From: Pedobacter sp. N36a
Lineage (GTDB): Bacteria > Bacteroidota > Bacteroidia > Sphingobacteriales > Sphingobacteriaceae
Reading direction: 5' to 3'
DNA length: 64,000 nt
Assembly: GCF_014472395.1 (NCBI RefSeq)
Contig: NZ_JACSZW010000004.1
Coordinates: 248,001 to 312,000 of the forward strand
Under the pieces are notes generated by a model that searched no databases, was not told where the DNA came from, and saw only the letters and a list, made by a program, of their open reading frames with translations. Of the stretch, positions 1 to 7,064 are shown in pieces. Both the position numbers and the translations under genes were made by a program. The number at the start of each line of letters is the position of its first letter. The stretch's first letter is position 1.

Positions 1-29
1 GTGGTAATAATAATGGAAATAATGGTTGA
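1..29 (+). CDS. 3' end of an upstream gene (partial, uncertain)
   Basis: The third forward frame reads Gly and Asn codons only (GNNNGNNG) and then TGA at 27-29. A Gly/Asn-rich tail right before a stop is common in Bacteroidota proteins, so this is probably the last eight residues of a gene that begins outside the window. The piece is too short to identify and could be chance. Confidence 0.3.
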
Positions 30-280
30 ATTATTAAACATTGTACATTATACACTTAGTGTGCTGCGGCGTAAAGTAAAGTTATATTTTTCTAATTAAC
101 AAATGATTACCTAAATATTTGCTTGAATTTTAATAATATTGCGAGTAAAAGGTAAAAAGCAGGAAGGTGTTTATCTCAGCCTTAAGATGTTAAAATTTAA
201 ACGCATTTTTCGGAAAGCGCAAGCTAAGCAATTGCAGACGCTGATTCCCGGCAAACATTTTCTTACCTTTACGCCACAAT
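30..280. other. Intergenic region upstream of rsgA
   Basis: About 250 AT-rich bases with no convincing gene. A 68-residue open frame overlapping the rsgA start has no recognisable features and looks like a chance frame. TACCTTTA at 264-271 differs by one base from the Bacteroidota -7 element TAnnTTTG and lies 9 nt before the rsgA ATG, so it may be the promoter. I see no clear -33 element. Confidence 0.4.
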
Positions 281-1201
281 ATGCAAGGATTAGTCATAAA
301 ATCAACAGGAAGCTGGTATCAGGTACAAGCGGAAGACGGCAATAGATACGACTGCCGTATTAAAGGGAAGTTCCGCATCAAGGGCATTCAAACTACCAAC
401 CCTATTGCCGTTGGCGATCAGGTAGACTTTGAGCTGGAGCCAAATTCGGAAAATGGGGTGATTCATAAATTACACGAACGTAATAATTATATCATCCGTA
501 AATCCATCAACCTTTCCAAGCAGGCACAGATTATTGCCGCCAATATGGACCAGGCATTTTTGGTCGTTACCCTGGTTTCACCAAGAACTTCTTTAGGCTT
601 TATTGATCGTTTTCTGGCTACCGCCGAGGCCTATCGCATTCCTGCAGTATTAATTTTCAATAAACTGGATTTGTTTAATGAAGACGGACTGGCGGTCTTA
701 GAAGAATACAAGCATATTTATGAAAATATCGGATATCCATGTTATACGGTATCCGCATTGGAAGGTACCAATATCCCACAAATAGAAAGCTTATTAAAAG
801 ACAAAACCACCCTATTTTCTGGACATTCCGGAGTAGGAAAATCAAGTCTGATCAATGCCCTGCTTCCAGATAGACACATCAAAACCGGAGAAATCTCTGA
901 AGCAAGTGATAAAGGGCAACATACCACCACTTTTGCAGAAATGCATGTTTTACCTTTCGGTGGCTACCTGATTGATACTCCAGGCATCAGGGAATTGGGT
1001 ATTTTTGACATCAGGCCAGAAGAACTAGGGCATTATTTCAGAGAAATGCGTGCCTTAATGAACAAATGTAAGTTCAATAATTGTCGCCATGTCAATGAGC
1101 CAGGCTGTGCCGTCATCAAAGCGGTAGAAGATGGAGAAATTGAAATCAGCAGGTACGAAAGTTACCTGAGTATTTACCATGGCAACGAAACCCGCGCTTA
1201 A
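281..1201 (+). CDS. rsgA: Ribosome small-subunit-dependent GTPase A (RsgA)
   Basis: Circularly permuted GTPase that checks late 30S subunit maturation and is stimulated by the small subunit. An OB-fold covers about residues 1-75. The G motifs appear in the permuted order typical of the family: G4 (NKLD, 127-130), G5-like SAL (158-160), G1 (GHSGVGKSS, 181-189), then G3 (DTPG, 232-235). The C-terminal zinc knuckle is visible as Cys/His residues in KCKFNNCRHVNEPGC. The length of 306 aa is usual. The ATG at 281 is the natural start of the OB-fold. It is followed after 18 bp by dtd and then a MazG-like gene, probably one transcript. Confidence 0.96.
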   Translation: MQGLVIKSTGSWYQVQAEDGNRYDCRIKGKFRIKGIQTTNPIAVGDQVDFELEPNSENGVIHKLHERNNYIIRKSINLSKQAQIIAANMDQAFLVVTLVSPRTSLGFIDRFLATAEAYRIPAVLIFNKLDLFNEDGLAVLEEYKHIYENIGYPCYTVSALEGTNIPQIESLLKDKTTLFSGHSGVGKSSLINALLPDRHIKTGEISEASDKGQHTTTFAEMHVLPFGGYLIDTPGIRELGIFDIRPEELGHYFREMRALMNKCKFNNCRHVNEPGCAVIKAVEDGEIEISRYESYLSIYHGNETRA

Positions 1202-1219
1202 TCCCGGTTTTAAACAACG

Positions 1220-1672
1220 ATGAGAGCAATTATACAAAGAGTTACGGAAGCCGGCTGTGTAGTAGAAGGAGCAACAACTGGTAGCATTGATACTGGTTTT
1301 TTGGTGTTATTAGGTATTGAAGATACGGATACTACTGAAGACCTGGATTGGCTTAGCCAGAAGATTGTCAATATGAGGATCTTTGGCGATGAAAATGACC
1401 AAATGAATAAATCCCTTGCTGATGTCGATGGAAACATTCTCCTGATCAGTCAGTTTACCCTCTTTGCTTCCACAAAAAAAGGCAATAGGCCTGGTTTTAC
1501 CAGAGCAGCCAGACCTGACAAAGCTACCCCTTTATACGAAAAAATGATTGCCAAACTCTCTTCGCTTCTACAAAAAGAGATTCAAACAGGGATTTTTGGT
1601 GCAGATATGAAGATCAGTTTAACCAATGATGGTCCTGTCACCATTATGATAGATACTAAAAATAAAGAATAA
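1220..1672 (+). CDS. dtd: D-aminoacyl-tRNA deacylase
   Basis: Hydrolyses D-amino acids (and glycine mischarged on tRNA-Ala) from tRNA, a chirality proofreading step in the cytosol. The two family motifs are present: SQFTL at residues 77-81 and the Gly-Pro pair in NDGPVT near 136-141, which forms the chiral-rejection site. The 150-aa length is standard. It lies 18 bp after rsgA and 1 bp before the MazG-like gene, so the three are probably cotranscribed. Confidence 0.95.
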   Translation: MRAIIQRVTEAGCVVEGATTGSIDTGFLVLLGIEDTDTTEDLDWLSQKIVNMRIFGDENDQMNKSLADVDGNILLISQFTLFASTKKGNRPGFTRAARPDKATPLYEKMIAKLSSLLQKEIQTGIFGADMKISLTNDGPVTIMIDTKNKE

Positions 1673-1673
1673 C

Positions 1674-2000
1674 ATGACGATAGCCGAAGCCCAGGAAACC
1701 GTAGACCAGTGGATCAATAAAACAGGGATCCGTTATTTCAATGAACTCACCAATACCGCGATCCTGATGGAAGAAGTGGGTGAAGTGGCTAGAATCATGT
1801 CCAGAAAATATGGCGAACAGTCTTTCAAAAAAAGTGATGAAGCGGTAGACCTTGGCGATGAGATGGCCGACGTATTGTTTGTCCTGATCTGCCTGGCCAA
1901 TCAAACCGGCATCGACCTGACCAGCGCTTTAGAGAAAAACCTGGTTAAAAAAACCATCCGCGACACCGACCGTCATCAGAACAACGAAAAGCTGAAATAG
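1674..2000 (+). CDS. MazG-like nucleotide pyrophosphohydrolase
   Basis: Small all-alpha NTP pyrophosphohydrolase of the MazG/RS21-C6 (dCTPase-like) group, which hydrolyses (d)NTPs to the monophosphate and pyrophosphate and is thought to clean the nucleotide pool. The metal-binding residues are visible as E33, E34 and E37 in LMEEVGEVAR and E63 and D66 in GDEMADVLF. At 108 aa it is the single-domain form, not full MazG. The ATG follows the dtd stop almost directly. The substrate cannot be told from sequence. Confidence 0.85.
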   Translation: MTIAEAQETVDQWINKTGIRYFNELTNTAILMEEVGEVARIMSRKYGEQSFKKSDEAVDLGDEMADVLFVLICLANQTGIDLTSALEKNLVKKTIRDTDRHQNNEKLK

Positions 2001-2004
2001 TCCT

Positions 2005-2472
2005 TTATTGATCAATGGTATACGCAGTATTGTGCTTGATTTCCGTCATCACAAACAAACTGTTTACGTTGGCAATGTTATCAATTGCGGCCAGCTTATT
2101 CGTTAAAAAATCCTGATATTTACTCATATCTTTCACTACAACTTTCAAGAGGTAATCGTAAGTACCGGCGACATGGTAACATTCCATCACTTCGTCCAGC
2201 TTTGTCATAGCAGCTTCGAACTTTTTCAGCAAGGGCAGCGAATGCACCTGCAAGGTCACGTTACAAAACGCGGCCAGCGTTTTTCCAATCTTTTCCCGAT
2301 CCAGTAAGGTCACATAATTTTTGATTACTCCAGACTTTTCAATCTTTTTCAAACGCTCATAAGTTGGCGTCACGGTCAGCCCTACTTTATGCGCAATCTC
2401 TTTTGTATTTAGCCTTGCATTCTGCTGTAGCGCATTTAATATGCGCTGATCCATTTTATCGAACTGCTCCAT
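2005..2472 (-). CDS. Lrp/AsnC family transcriptional regulator
   Basis: 155-aa regulator with an N-terminal winged helix-turn-helix (about 6-65, with the LNALQQNARLNTKEIAHKVGL type sequence) and a C-terminal RAM ligand-binding domain (about 70-150, containing the usual HVAGTYDYLL-like segment). These proteins form dimers to octamers and sense amino acids. It is transcribed divergently from the histidine-decarboxylase-like gene at 2632, so that gene is its most likely target. Its 3' end is convergent with, and 4 bp from, the MazG-like gene. Confidence 0.93.
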   Translation of the reverse strand: MEQFDKMDQRILNALQQNARLNTKEIAHKVGLTVTPTYERLKKIEKSGVIKNYVTLLDREKIGKTLAAFCNVTLQVHSLPLLKKFEAAMTKLDEVMECYHVAGTYDYLLKVVVKDMSKYQDFLTNKLAAIDNIANVNSLFVMTEIKHNTAYTIDQ

Positions 2473-2538
2473 CTAGTTTAGTTTTTCTAATTTCTACAGT
2501 AATTTCGGCTCATTAAGTTGAATAAAACTACATAACGT

Positions 2539-2546
2539 CAAAATTA
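2539..2546 (-). promoter_or_regulatory. Candidate -7 element for the Lrp gene
   Basis: On the minus strand this reads TAATTTTG, an exact match to TAnnTTTG. It would place the transcription start near 2533 and leave a leader of about 60 nt before the Lrp ATG. No clear -33 TTTG is seen. Confidence 0.5.
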
Positions 2547-2559
2547 AGTGTTTATTTTC

Positions 2560-2576
2560 TAAAATTAATCATTTTA
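2560..2576. promoter_or_regulatory. Candidate Lrp-type operator between the divergent promoters
   Basis: AT-rich inverted repeat TAAAAT-5 nt-ATTTTA. It lies between the -7 elements of the Lrp gene and the decarboxylase gene, where an autoregulating Lrp protein would be expected to bind. A 6-bp AT-only palindrome is weak evidence in AT-rich intergenic DNA. Confidence 0.3.
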
Positions 2577-2599
2577 AAGACCAATCAAATGGAGATATC

Positions 2600-2607
2600 T
2601 AAATTTG
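2600..2607 (+). promoter_or_regulatory. Candidate -7 element for the decarboxylase gene
   Basis: TAAATTTG, an exact TAnnTTTG match, ends 24 nt before the ATG at 2632. An in-frame TTG lies inside this element (2605), so that TTG cannot be the start if the promoter is real. The -33 element is not obvious. Confidence 0.6.
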
Positions 2608-2631
2608 CAGTCTGAACCACCTATTAGAACT

Positions 2632-3801
2632 ATGGACTTTAACCTTTCAATCGAGGATAATAAAAGATTATCAGAACTCTATGAAAAAGTGCAGAACAGG
2701 ACGCGTTTGTTCCTGGGCTACCCGGTTTCTAAAGATTTTGACTACACCGATCTGCTGCCTTTCCTGCAATATCCGATCAATAACCTCGGAGATCCTTTTA
2801 CGGAATCTACGTATGCAGTGGATACCAGGGAAATGGAACGGGAAGTGATCGAATTTTTCGCGAATTTATTTCGTGCCCCTACCGAAAATTGGTGGGGATA
2901 TGTAACCAATGGAGGCTCTGAAGGCAATTTATACGGTCTTTATCTGGCCAGAGAACTGTATCCTAAAGCAATGGTCTATTATTCTGATGCCACACATTAT
3001 AGTGTACAAAAGAACTTGTTACTGCTCAACATGCCAAATATTGCAATTCGTTCTCAGGAGAATGGCGAAATGGATTATGAGGATTTACACAATAGCCTTT
3101 TGATGAACAGGCACCTGCCGGTTGTGATTTTTGCCAATATTGGCACCACGATGACCGAAGCGAGGGATGATGTGAAAAAGATCAAAGGTATACTGAGAAA
3201 TCTGGCGATAAAAAACCATTATATCCATGCGGACGGTGCTTTATCCGGAAGCTACAGTGCATTTATTGAGCCTCGTCCAGCTTTTGATTTTGCAGATGGT
3301 GCGGACAGTATCGCCATCAGCGGACATAAATTTTTGGGTTCACCAATGCCCTGCGGCTTAGTGATTGTCAAAAAAACCAATCGCGACAGGATTGCACGCT
3401 CCATTGATTACATTGGAAGCGTAGATACCACGATTACTGGCTCTAGAAATGGACATACGCCACTATTCCTATGGTATACGTTAAAAAAACTAGGCTTAAA
3501 AGGCCTGAAAGACAGAGCCATTCACAGTCTGAGTGTTGCTGCTTATGCCGAAGCTAAATTGAAAGACCTGGGAATAGAGGCCTGGAGCAATCCAAATGCG
3601 ATTACGGTAGTTTTTCCTGCCCCATCCAAATGGATTTGTCAGAAGTGGCAGCTGGCCTCAGAAAACGGCCTTTCGCACATCATCTGCATGCCCAATGTGG
3701 TCCATGCCCAAATTGATAACCTGCTAGCTGACCTGATCAGCAACCCCGAAGGCATCAACTATAGCTTTCAACAACCTGCCCCTACATTTACCCCCCTATA
3801 G
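2632..3801 (+). CDS. PLP-dependent histidine decarboxylase-like enzyme
   Basis: Group II PLP decarboxylase closest to the bacterial histidine decarboxylases that make histamine and CO2 from histidine. The family landmarks are present: DFDYTDL and the INN-GDP segment near the N-terminus, WGYVTNGGSEGN, THYSVQKN, HADGALSG, the PLP lysine in SGHKFLGSPMPCG, and TGSRNGHTPL. At 389 aa it is close to the usual size (about 380). Plant serine decarboxylases share this fold and were long labelled histidine decarboxylase, so the substrate is not certain. The ATG at 2632 is preferred over the upstream TTG. A hairpin terminator follows. Confidence 0.85.
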   Translation: MDFNLSIEDNKRLSELYEKVQNRTRLFLGYPVSKDFDYTDLLPFLQYPINNLGDPFTESTYAVDTREMEREVIEFFANLFRAPTENWWGYVTNGGSEGNLYGLYLARELYPKAMVYYSDATHYSVQKNLLLLNMPNIAIRSQENGEMDYEDLHNSLLMNRHLPVVIFANIGTTMTEARDDVKKIKGILRNLAIKNHYIHADGALSGSYSAFIEPRPAFDFADGADSIAISGHKFLGSPMPCGLVIVKKTNRDRIARSIDYIGSVDTTITGSRNGHTPLFLWYTLKKLGLKGLKDRAIHSLSVAAYAEAKLKDLGIEAWSNPNAITVVFPAPSKWICQKWQLASENGLSHIICMPNVVHAQIDNLLADLISNPEGINYSFQQPAPTFTPL

Positions 3802-3806
3802 CAATC

Positions 3807-3838
3807 GGGTGCCCAAAATTCTTGGGCACCCTTCATTT
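3807..3838 (+). terminator. Rho-independent terminator after the decarboxylase gene
   Basis: Perfect 10-bp stem GGGTGCCCAA / TTGGGCACCC (3807-3816 with 3822-3831), 5-nt loop, then TTCATTTC. It starts 6 nt after the stop codon. Confidence 0.8.
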
Positions 3839-3849
3839 CAGCAGCCTCT

Positions 3850-3916
3850 TTGCTATTGTTTTGCTTTTCTCTTTTTTAGGTATTGCTCAGGCAACAGAAA
3901 AGCAAAACGAAAGCAA
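3850..3916. repeat. Long intergenic hairpin of unknown role
   Basis: Arms of 21 nt (3850-3870 and 3896-3916) pair with one mismatch and one G-T pair; the inner 13 bp, GTTTTGCTTTTCT with AGAAAAGCAAAAC, are perfect. A second small hairpin, TTGC-TCAG-GCAA (3883-3894), sits in the loop. Neither side has a T-run in the right place, so it does not look like a terminator. One strand of each arm is almost pure pyrimidine. It could be a small RNA or the remnant of a short inverted-repeat element. Confidence 0.5.
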
Positions 3917-3989
3917 CAAAACAACAGGGTTTCAATAGCTGTGTGCACGAACGCAAACACCTTTAACCATTGGTTAATTCTGATTTAAT

Positions 3990-4023
3990 AAAAAAGGGGC
4001 ACCTATACAGACGCCCCTTTTTT
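3990..4023. terminator. Bidirectional terminator between the decarboxylase region and hit
   Basis: Perfect 11-bp stem AAAAAAGGGGC / GCCCCTTTTTT (3990-4000 with 4013-4023) with a 12-nt loop. Both strands end in a T-run. It mainly serves the HIT gene, whose stop is 32 bp away on the minus strand. Confidence 0.8.
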
Positions 4024-4054
4024 ATTTCGGGTCAATACCCTTTCTTTTTATCTA

Positions 4055-4462
4055 TTAAGCGGTCGTTTCATTCAACGCTACTTTGATTCTTAATGCGGCT
4101 TCTGCCAGTTCTTCCTGCGAAGGTTTCAATTTTTCCTTACTAAAATTCATATCATTCACTGCATTCATAGGGATCAGATGGATGTGTACATGCGGTACTT
4201 CCAGGCCGATGACGGCTACGCCTACTTTTTTGCATGGGAATGCCTCCTTTAACCCGGTAGCCACAATTTTGGCAAACATGGTTAGTCCAACATAGCTTTC
4301 TTCTTCCATATCAAAGATGTAGTCAATTTCCTTTTTAGGAATCACCAGGACATGGCCCATAGTTAGTGGATTAACATCTAAGAAAGCCAGAAATTCGGTA
4401 GTCTCCGCTACGATATGTGCAGGGATCTCACCATCTACTATTTTTGAAAATATACTTGCCAT
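4055..4462 (-). CDS. HIT family hydrolase (Hint-like)
   Basis: 135-aa histidine-triad protein, a nucleotide phosphoramidase/hydrolase of the Hint branch. The catalytic triad HVHIHLIP is near residue 95 and the N-terminus (ASIFSKIVDGEIPAHIV) is typical of the family. The C-terminal part after about residue 105 is charged and variable. It lies 21 bp downstream of greA on the same strand and is probably cotranscribed with it, a frequent pairing in Bacteroidota as far as I recall. The cellular substrate is unknown. Confidence 0.93.
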   Translation of the reverse strand: MASIFSKIVDGEIPAHIVAETTEFLAFLDVNPLTMGHVLVIPKKEIDYIFDMEEESYVGLTMFAKIVATGLKEAFPCKKVGVAVIGLEVPHVHIHLIPMNAVNDMNFSKEKLKPSQEELAEAALRIKVALNETTA

Positions 4463-4483
4463 CGAATGGGTAATTTAAAAAGG

Positions 4484-4957
4484 TTATCGGGTTATCTCTA
4501 ATATTTCAAATTCGATCATTCCTGCAGGAACCTGAATTTCAATCGTATCACCTACTGATTTACCTAATAAACCTTTGGCAATCGGCGATTTAACGGAAAT
4601 TTTTCCAGTTTTAAGATCTGCTTCACTTTCTGCAACCAATTGGTAAGACATGGTAGAACCATTCTTTACATTTTTGATCTTTACTATAGATAAGGCCAAT
4701 ACTTTAGAAGTATCCAACTTTGATTCATCAATTAATCTGGCGGTAGAAAGCGTAGTGGCCAATTTTGCTATTTTAGCTTCATGCAAACCCTGTGCTTCCT
4801 TCGCTGCATCATACTCCGCGTTCTCGGAAAGGTCGCCCTTGTCTCTAGCTTCGGCAATTGCCTTAGAGATTTGTTGCCTTCCGGTAGTTTTCATATGATG
4901 TAATTCTTCCTTTAGTCTGTCTAAACCATCTTGGGTATAATAGGTAACCTCTGTCAT
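4484..4957 (-). CDS. greA: Transcription elongation factor GreA
   Basis: Rescues backtracked RNA polymerase by stimulating transcript cleavage. The N-terminal coiled coil (about 1-75) carries the acidic tip in ARDKGDLSENAEYDAAKE, with the D/E residues that coordinate the catalytic Mg2+. The C-terminal FKBP-like domain (about 80-157) ends in the usual SPIAKGLLGKSVGD segment. The 157-aa length is standard. The leader holds a terminator-like hairpin (4985-5029). Confidence 0.96.
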   Translation of the reverse strand: MTEVTYYTQDGLDRLKEELHHMKTTGRQQISKAIAEARDKGDLSENAEYDAAKEAQGLHEAKIAKLATTLSTARLIDESKLDTSKVLALSIVKIKNVKNGSTMSYQLVAESEADLKTGKISVKSPIAKGLLGKSVGDTIEIQVPAGMIEFEILEITR

Positions 4958-4984
4958 AGCTCAATTTATTTTATGTAGTACTAT

Positions 4985-5029
4985 AAAAACAAACAAGACT
5001 ATATGGGCTGTTATGCCTACATAGTCTTG
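4985..5029 (-). terminator. Terminator-like hairpin between the 2-hydroxyacid dehydrogenase gene and greA
   Basis: Minus-strand stem of about 15 bp (5015-5029 with 4994-5008, one mismatch and one G-U pair; outer 9 bp CAAGACTAT / ATAGTCTTG perfect) followed by TTTGTTTTTATAG. It most simply terminates the ksgA-dehydrogenase transcript. A weak -7 match on the minus strand (TATCTTCG, 5042-5049) lies upstream of it, so it could instead sit in the greA leader as an attenuator. Confidence 0.65.
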
Positions 5030-5114
5030 CTTCAATAAAAACGAAGATAATGGGGTATTACCACAAAAACAAATTATTTAATTTGATTTTGGGCAGTTTA
5101 TCAAAAATGTATGT

Positions 5115-6044
5115 TTAAATGACAGCAATCAGCTTATCGGACAAAACTTCTGAAATTTTACGGTAAGATTCAAAGGTCCAGCCCCCTACATGCGGCGTCA
5201 GGATCAATTTCCCGGAGGATTTTAGGTCATTAAACCAAGGGCTTTGCTGCAATGCCGGAAATTTCTCCACTTCCAGTACGTCTAAACCAGCAGCTAAGAT
5301 TTTACCCATCTGAATAGCCTGTAATACAGCTTGGGTTTGGACAATTTCACCTCTGGCCGTATTGATAAAGAAAATAGGCTTACGGAAATGGAAGAAGTAC
5401 TCCTCATTCACCATCTGACGGGTTTCCGAAGTTAATGGGATGTGTAAACTCAGTGCATCGCTATGTTTTACGATCTCCTCCATACTCACTTCTTTGGCGT
5501 AAGCATCACTGAAACCCGTTTTATATTTATCATAAGCAATCACGTTGACTTCAAATCCTGACAGCTTTTTCGCAAAGCTTTTGCCCATAAATCCGTAACC
5601 AATGATGCCTACTGTTTTACCTTTTAGTTCATAACCGCGGTTTCCTTCTCTGTCCCAGGTGCCATTACGCACCTCATGATCCGCGTTACGGAAATTGTTC
5701 ATCAGCGACAACAACATCCCTACTGCATGCTCTCCTACCGCGTCCATATTGCCTTCTGGGGCGTTTAGCAACTGAATGTTTCGACTCCTCGCGTAATCCA
5801 CATCAATATTGTCTAAACCGGCACCTGCCCGGGCGATAAATTTCAGCGAAGGTGCAGCGGCCATCAGCTCCTGATCAATTCTGAATTTTGTTCTCACAGC
5901 GATCCCCTGATAGTTGGAAATTGCGGCTAGTGTTTGCTCACGGGTGTACAATGGCAGGTCATCTACCTCATAACCCATAGCGATGGCACGTTCCTTAAAA
6001 ACAGGATGTAACTCATCCACAATTAAAATTCTTCCTTTACTCAT
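5115..6044 (-). CDS. D-2-hydroxyacid dehydrogenase (phosphoglycerate dehydrogenase-like)
   Basis: NAD-dependent 2-hydroxyacid dehydrogenase, 309 aa. The Rossmann motif is GIIGYGFMGKSFA in the middle. Catalytic Arg lies in INTARGEIV, the Glu in the LDVLEVEKFP region, and the His in LTPHVGGWT. It lacks the C-terminal ACT domain of long SerA enzymes, so it is the short form. The N-terminus (RILIVDELHPVF) resembles Bacteroidota proteins annotated as phosphoglycerate dehydrogenase, but the substrate is not settled. An in-frame TTG 15 bp upstream is less likely than the ATG at 6044. It follows ksgA by 22 bp. Confidence 0.85.
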   Translation of the reverse strand: MSKGRILIVDELHPVFKERAIAMGYEVDDLPLYTREQTLAAISNYQGIAVRTKFRIDQELMAAAPSLKFIARAGAGLDNIDVDYARSRNIQLLNAPEGNMDAVGEHAVGMLLSLMNNFRNADHEVRNGTWDREGNRGYELKGKTVGIIGYGFMGKSFAKKLSGFEVNVIAYDKYKTGFSDAYAKEVSMEEIVKHSDALSLHIPLTSETRQMVNEEYFFHFRKPIFFINTARGEIVQTQAVLQAIQMGKILAAGLDVLEVEKFPALQQSPWFNDLKSSGKLILTPHVGGWTFESYRKISEVLSDKLIAVI

Positions 6045-6066
6045 ATTGCTATTGATCAATTATTAT

Positions 6067-6849
6067 TTACTGTGAAAGCTGTGTTAAATGCTGTGTCAGT
6101 TCAATAAACTGAACAACACTCAATTGTTCAGCACGCTTGTCGAAGAATATATGATCGTCCATTTTCTCTTTTGGCACTACACCTGAAAGTGCATTTCTCA
6201 AAGTTTTTCTACGCTGGTTGAAACCTGCTTTTACGGTACGCCAGAATAGCTTTTCATCGCATGGAAGTGTTTCCACCTCATTGCGACTCAACCTGATCAC
6301 CCCTGAATTTACTTTCGGTGGTGGGTTAAATGTTCCTGGTTTTACGGTAAATAGGTATTCTATATGATAATACGCCTGAATCAGGACGCTTAAAATTCCA
6401 TAGTCTTTCGTGCCTTCTTTAGAAGCACAGCGTTCTGCAACTTCTTTCTGGAACATCCCTACCATTTCAACCACCTGGCCCCTATTTTCCAATATTTTGA
6501 AAAGAATCTGAGAAGAGATATTGTATGGGAAGTTACCGATGATGGCATATTTTTCTTTGAAGATCGAGGAAAGATCCAAGGCTAAAAAGTCGCCATTGAT
6601 TAAGCGATCTCCTAACTGCGGATATTTCTGTTTCAGGAAATGGTAAGATTCCACATCGATGTCGATCATGAAAGTTTCCAGATCTGCTCTTTCCAGCAGC
6701 AGGTCCGAAAGGATCCCCATTCCTGGTCCTACTTCCAGTACTTGTTTGTACTGATCGGTATGTACCAGACCGTTTACGATTTTTGCGGCAATCTTTTTAT
6801 CTGTCAAAAAATGCTGTCCTAAATGTTTTTTTGCCCTTACCAAACTCAT
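6067..6849 (-). CDS. ksgA: 16S rRNA dimethyladenosine transferase KsgA
   Basis: SAM-dependent enzyme that dimethylates the two adjacent adenosines near the 3' end of 16S rRNA during 30S maturation. Landmarks: KKHLGQHFL at the start, SAM motif EVGPGMGILSDLL, NGDFL, and the catalytic NFPYNISS. The 260-aa length is standard. The open frame extends 51 codons further upstream without family similarity; the ATG at 6849 opens directly into the conserved N-terminus. Weak promoter match on the minus strand at 6871-6878 (TTATTTTG, one mismatch). Divergent from pdxA. Confidence 0.95.
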   Translation of the reverse strand: MSLVRAKKHLGQHFLTDKKIAAKIVNGLVHTDQYKQVLEVGPGMGILSDLLLERADLETFMIDIDVESYHFLKQKYPQLGDRLINGDFLALDLSSIFKEKYAIIGNFPYNISSQILFKILENRGQVVEMVGMFQKEVAERCASKEGTKDYGILSVLIQAYYHIEYLFTVKPGTFNPPPKVNSGVIRLSRNEVETLPCDEKLFWRTVKAGFNQRRKTLRNALSGVVPKEKMDDHIFFDKRAEQLSVVQFIELTQHLTQLSQ

Positions 6850-7064
6850 ATATTCTCCTTCTAAAAGCCGCAAAATAAGCAAAGTTTTGCGAGTATCAGA
6901 GCAACAAAACACTAAAACAGCCTTTAAAGCCTCAAAAATAAGGATATCATTTTCCCATCGTTTTAGAGATGTGCTTCCATTTCGATAAAGGCGAAAATAC
7001 AAGCGCCAGAAAAACCGACCATTTTAAAATGAATTCTGTAATTTGCGCTAAATTTTTTTGAAGT

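Noticed and set aside
139..345. 68-residue open frame upstream of rsgA
   Set aside because: It overlaps the rsgA start in another frame, is rich in Lys/Gln with no recognisable motif, and begins at a non-ATG codon.
2605..2631. TTG start extending the decarboxylase by nine residues
   Set aside because: The TTG lies inside the exact -7 element TAAATTTG; the ATG at 2632 is better.
6850..7002. 51-codon upstream extension of ksgA
   Set aside because: No similarity to KsgA, and it would run close to the divergent pdxA region; the conserved N-terminus starts at the ATG at 6849.
7037..7045. TGTAATTTG as a pdxA promoter
   Set aside because: One base short of TAnnTTTG spacing; the TA and TTTG cannot both be satisfied.
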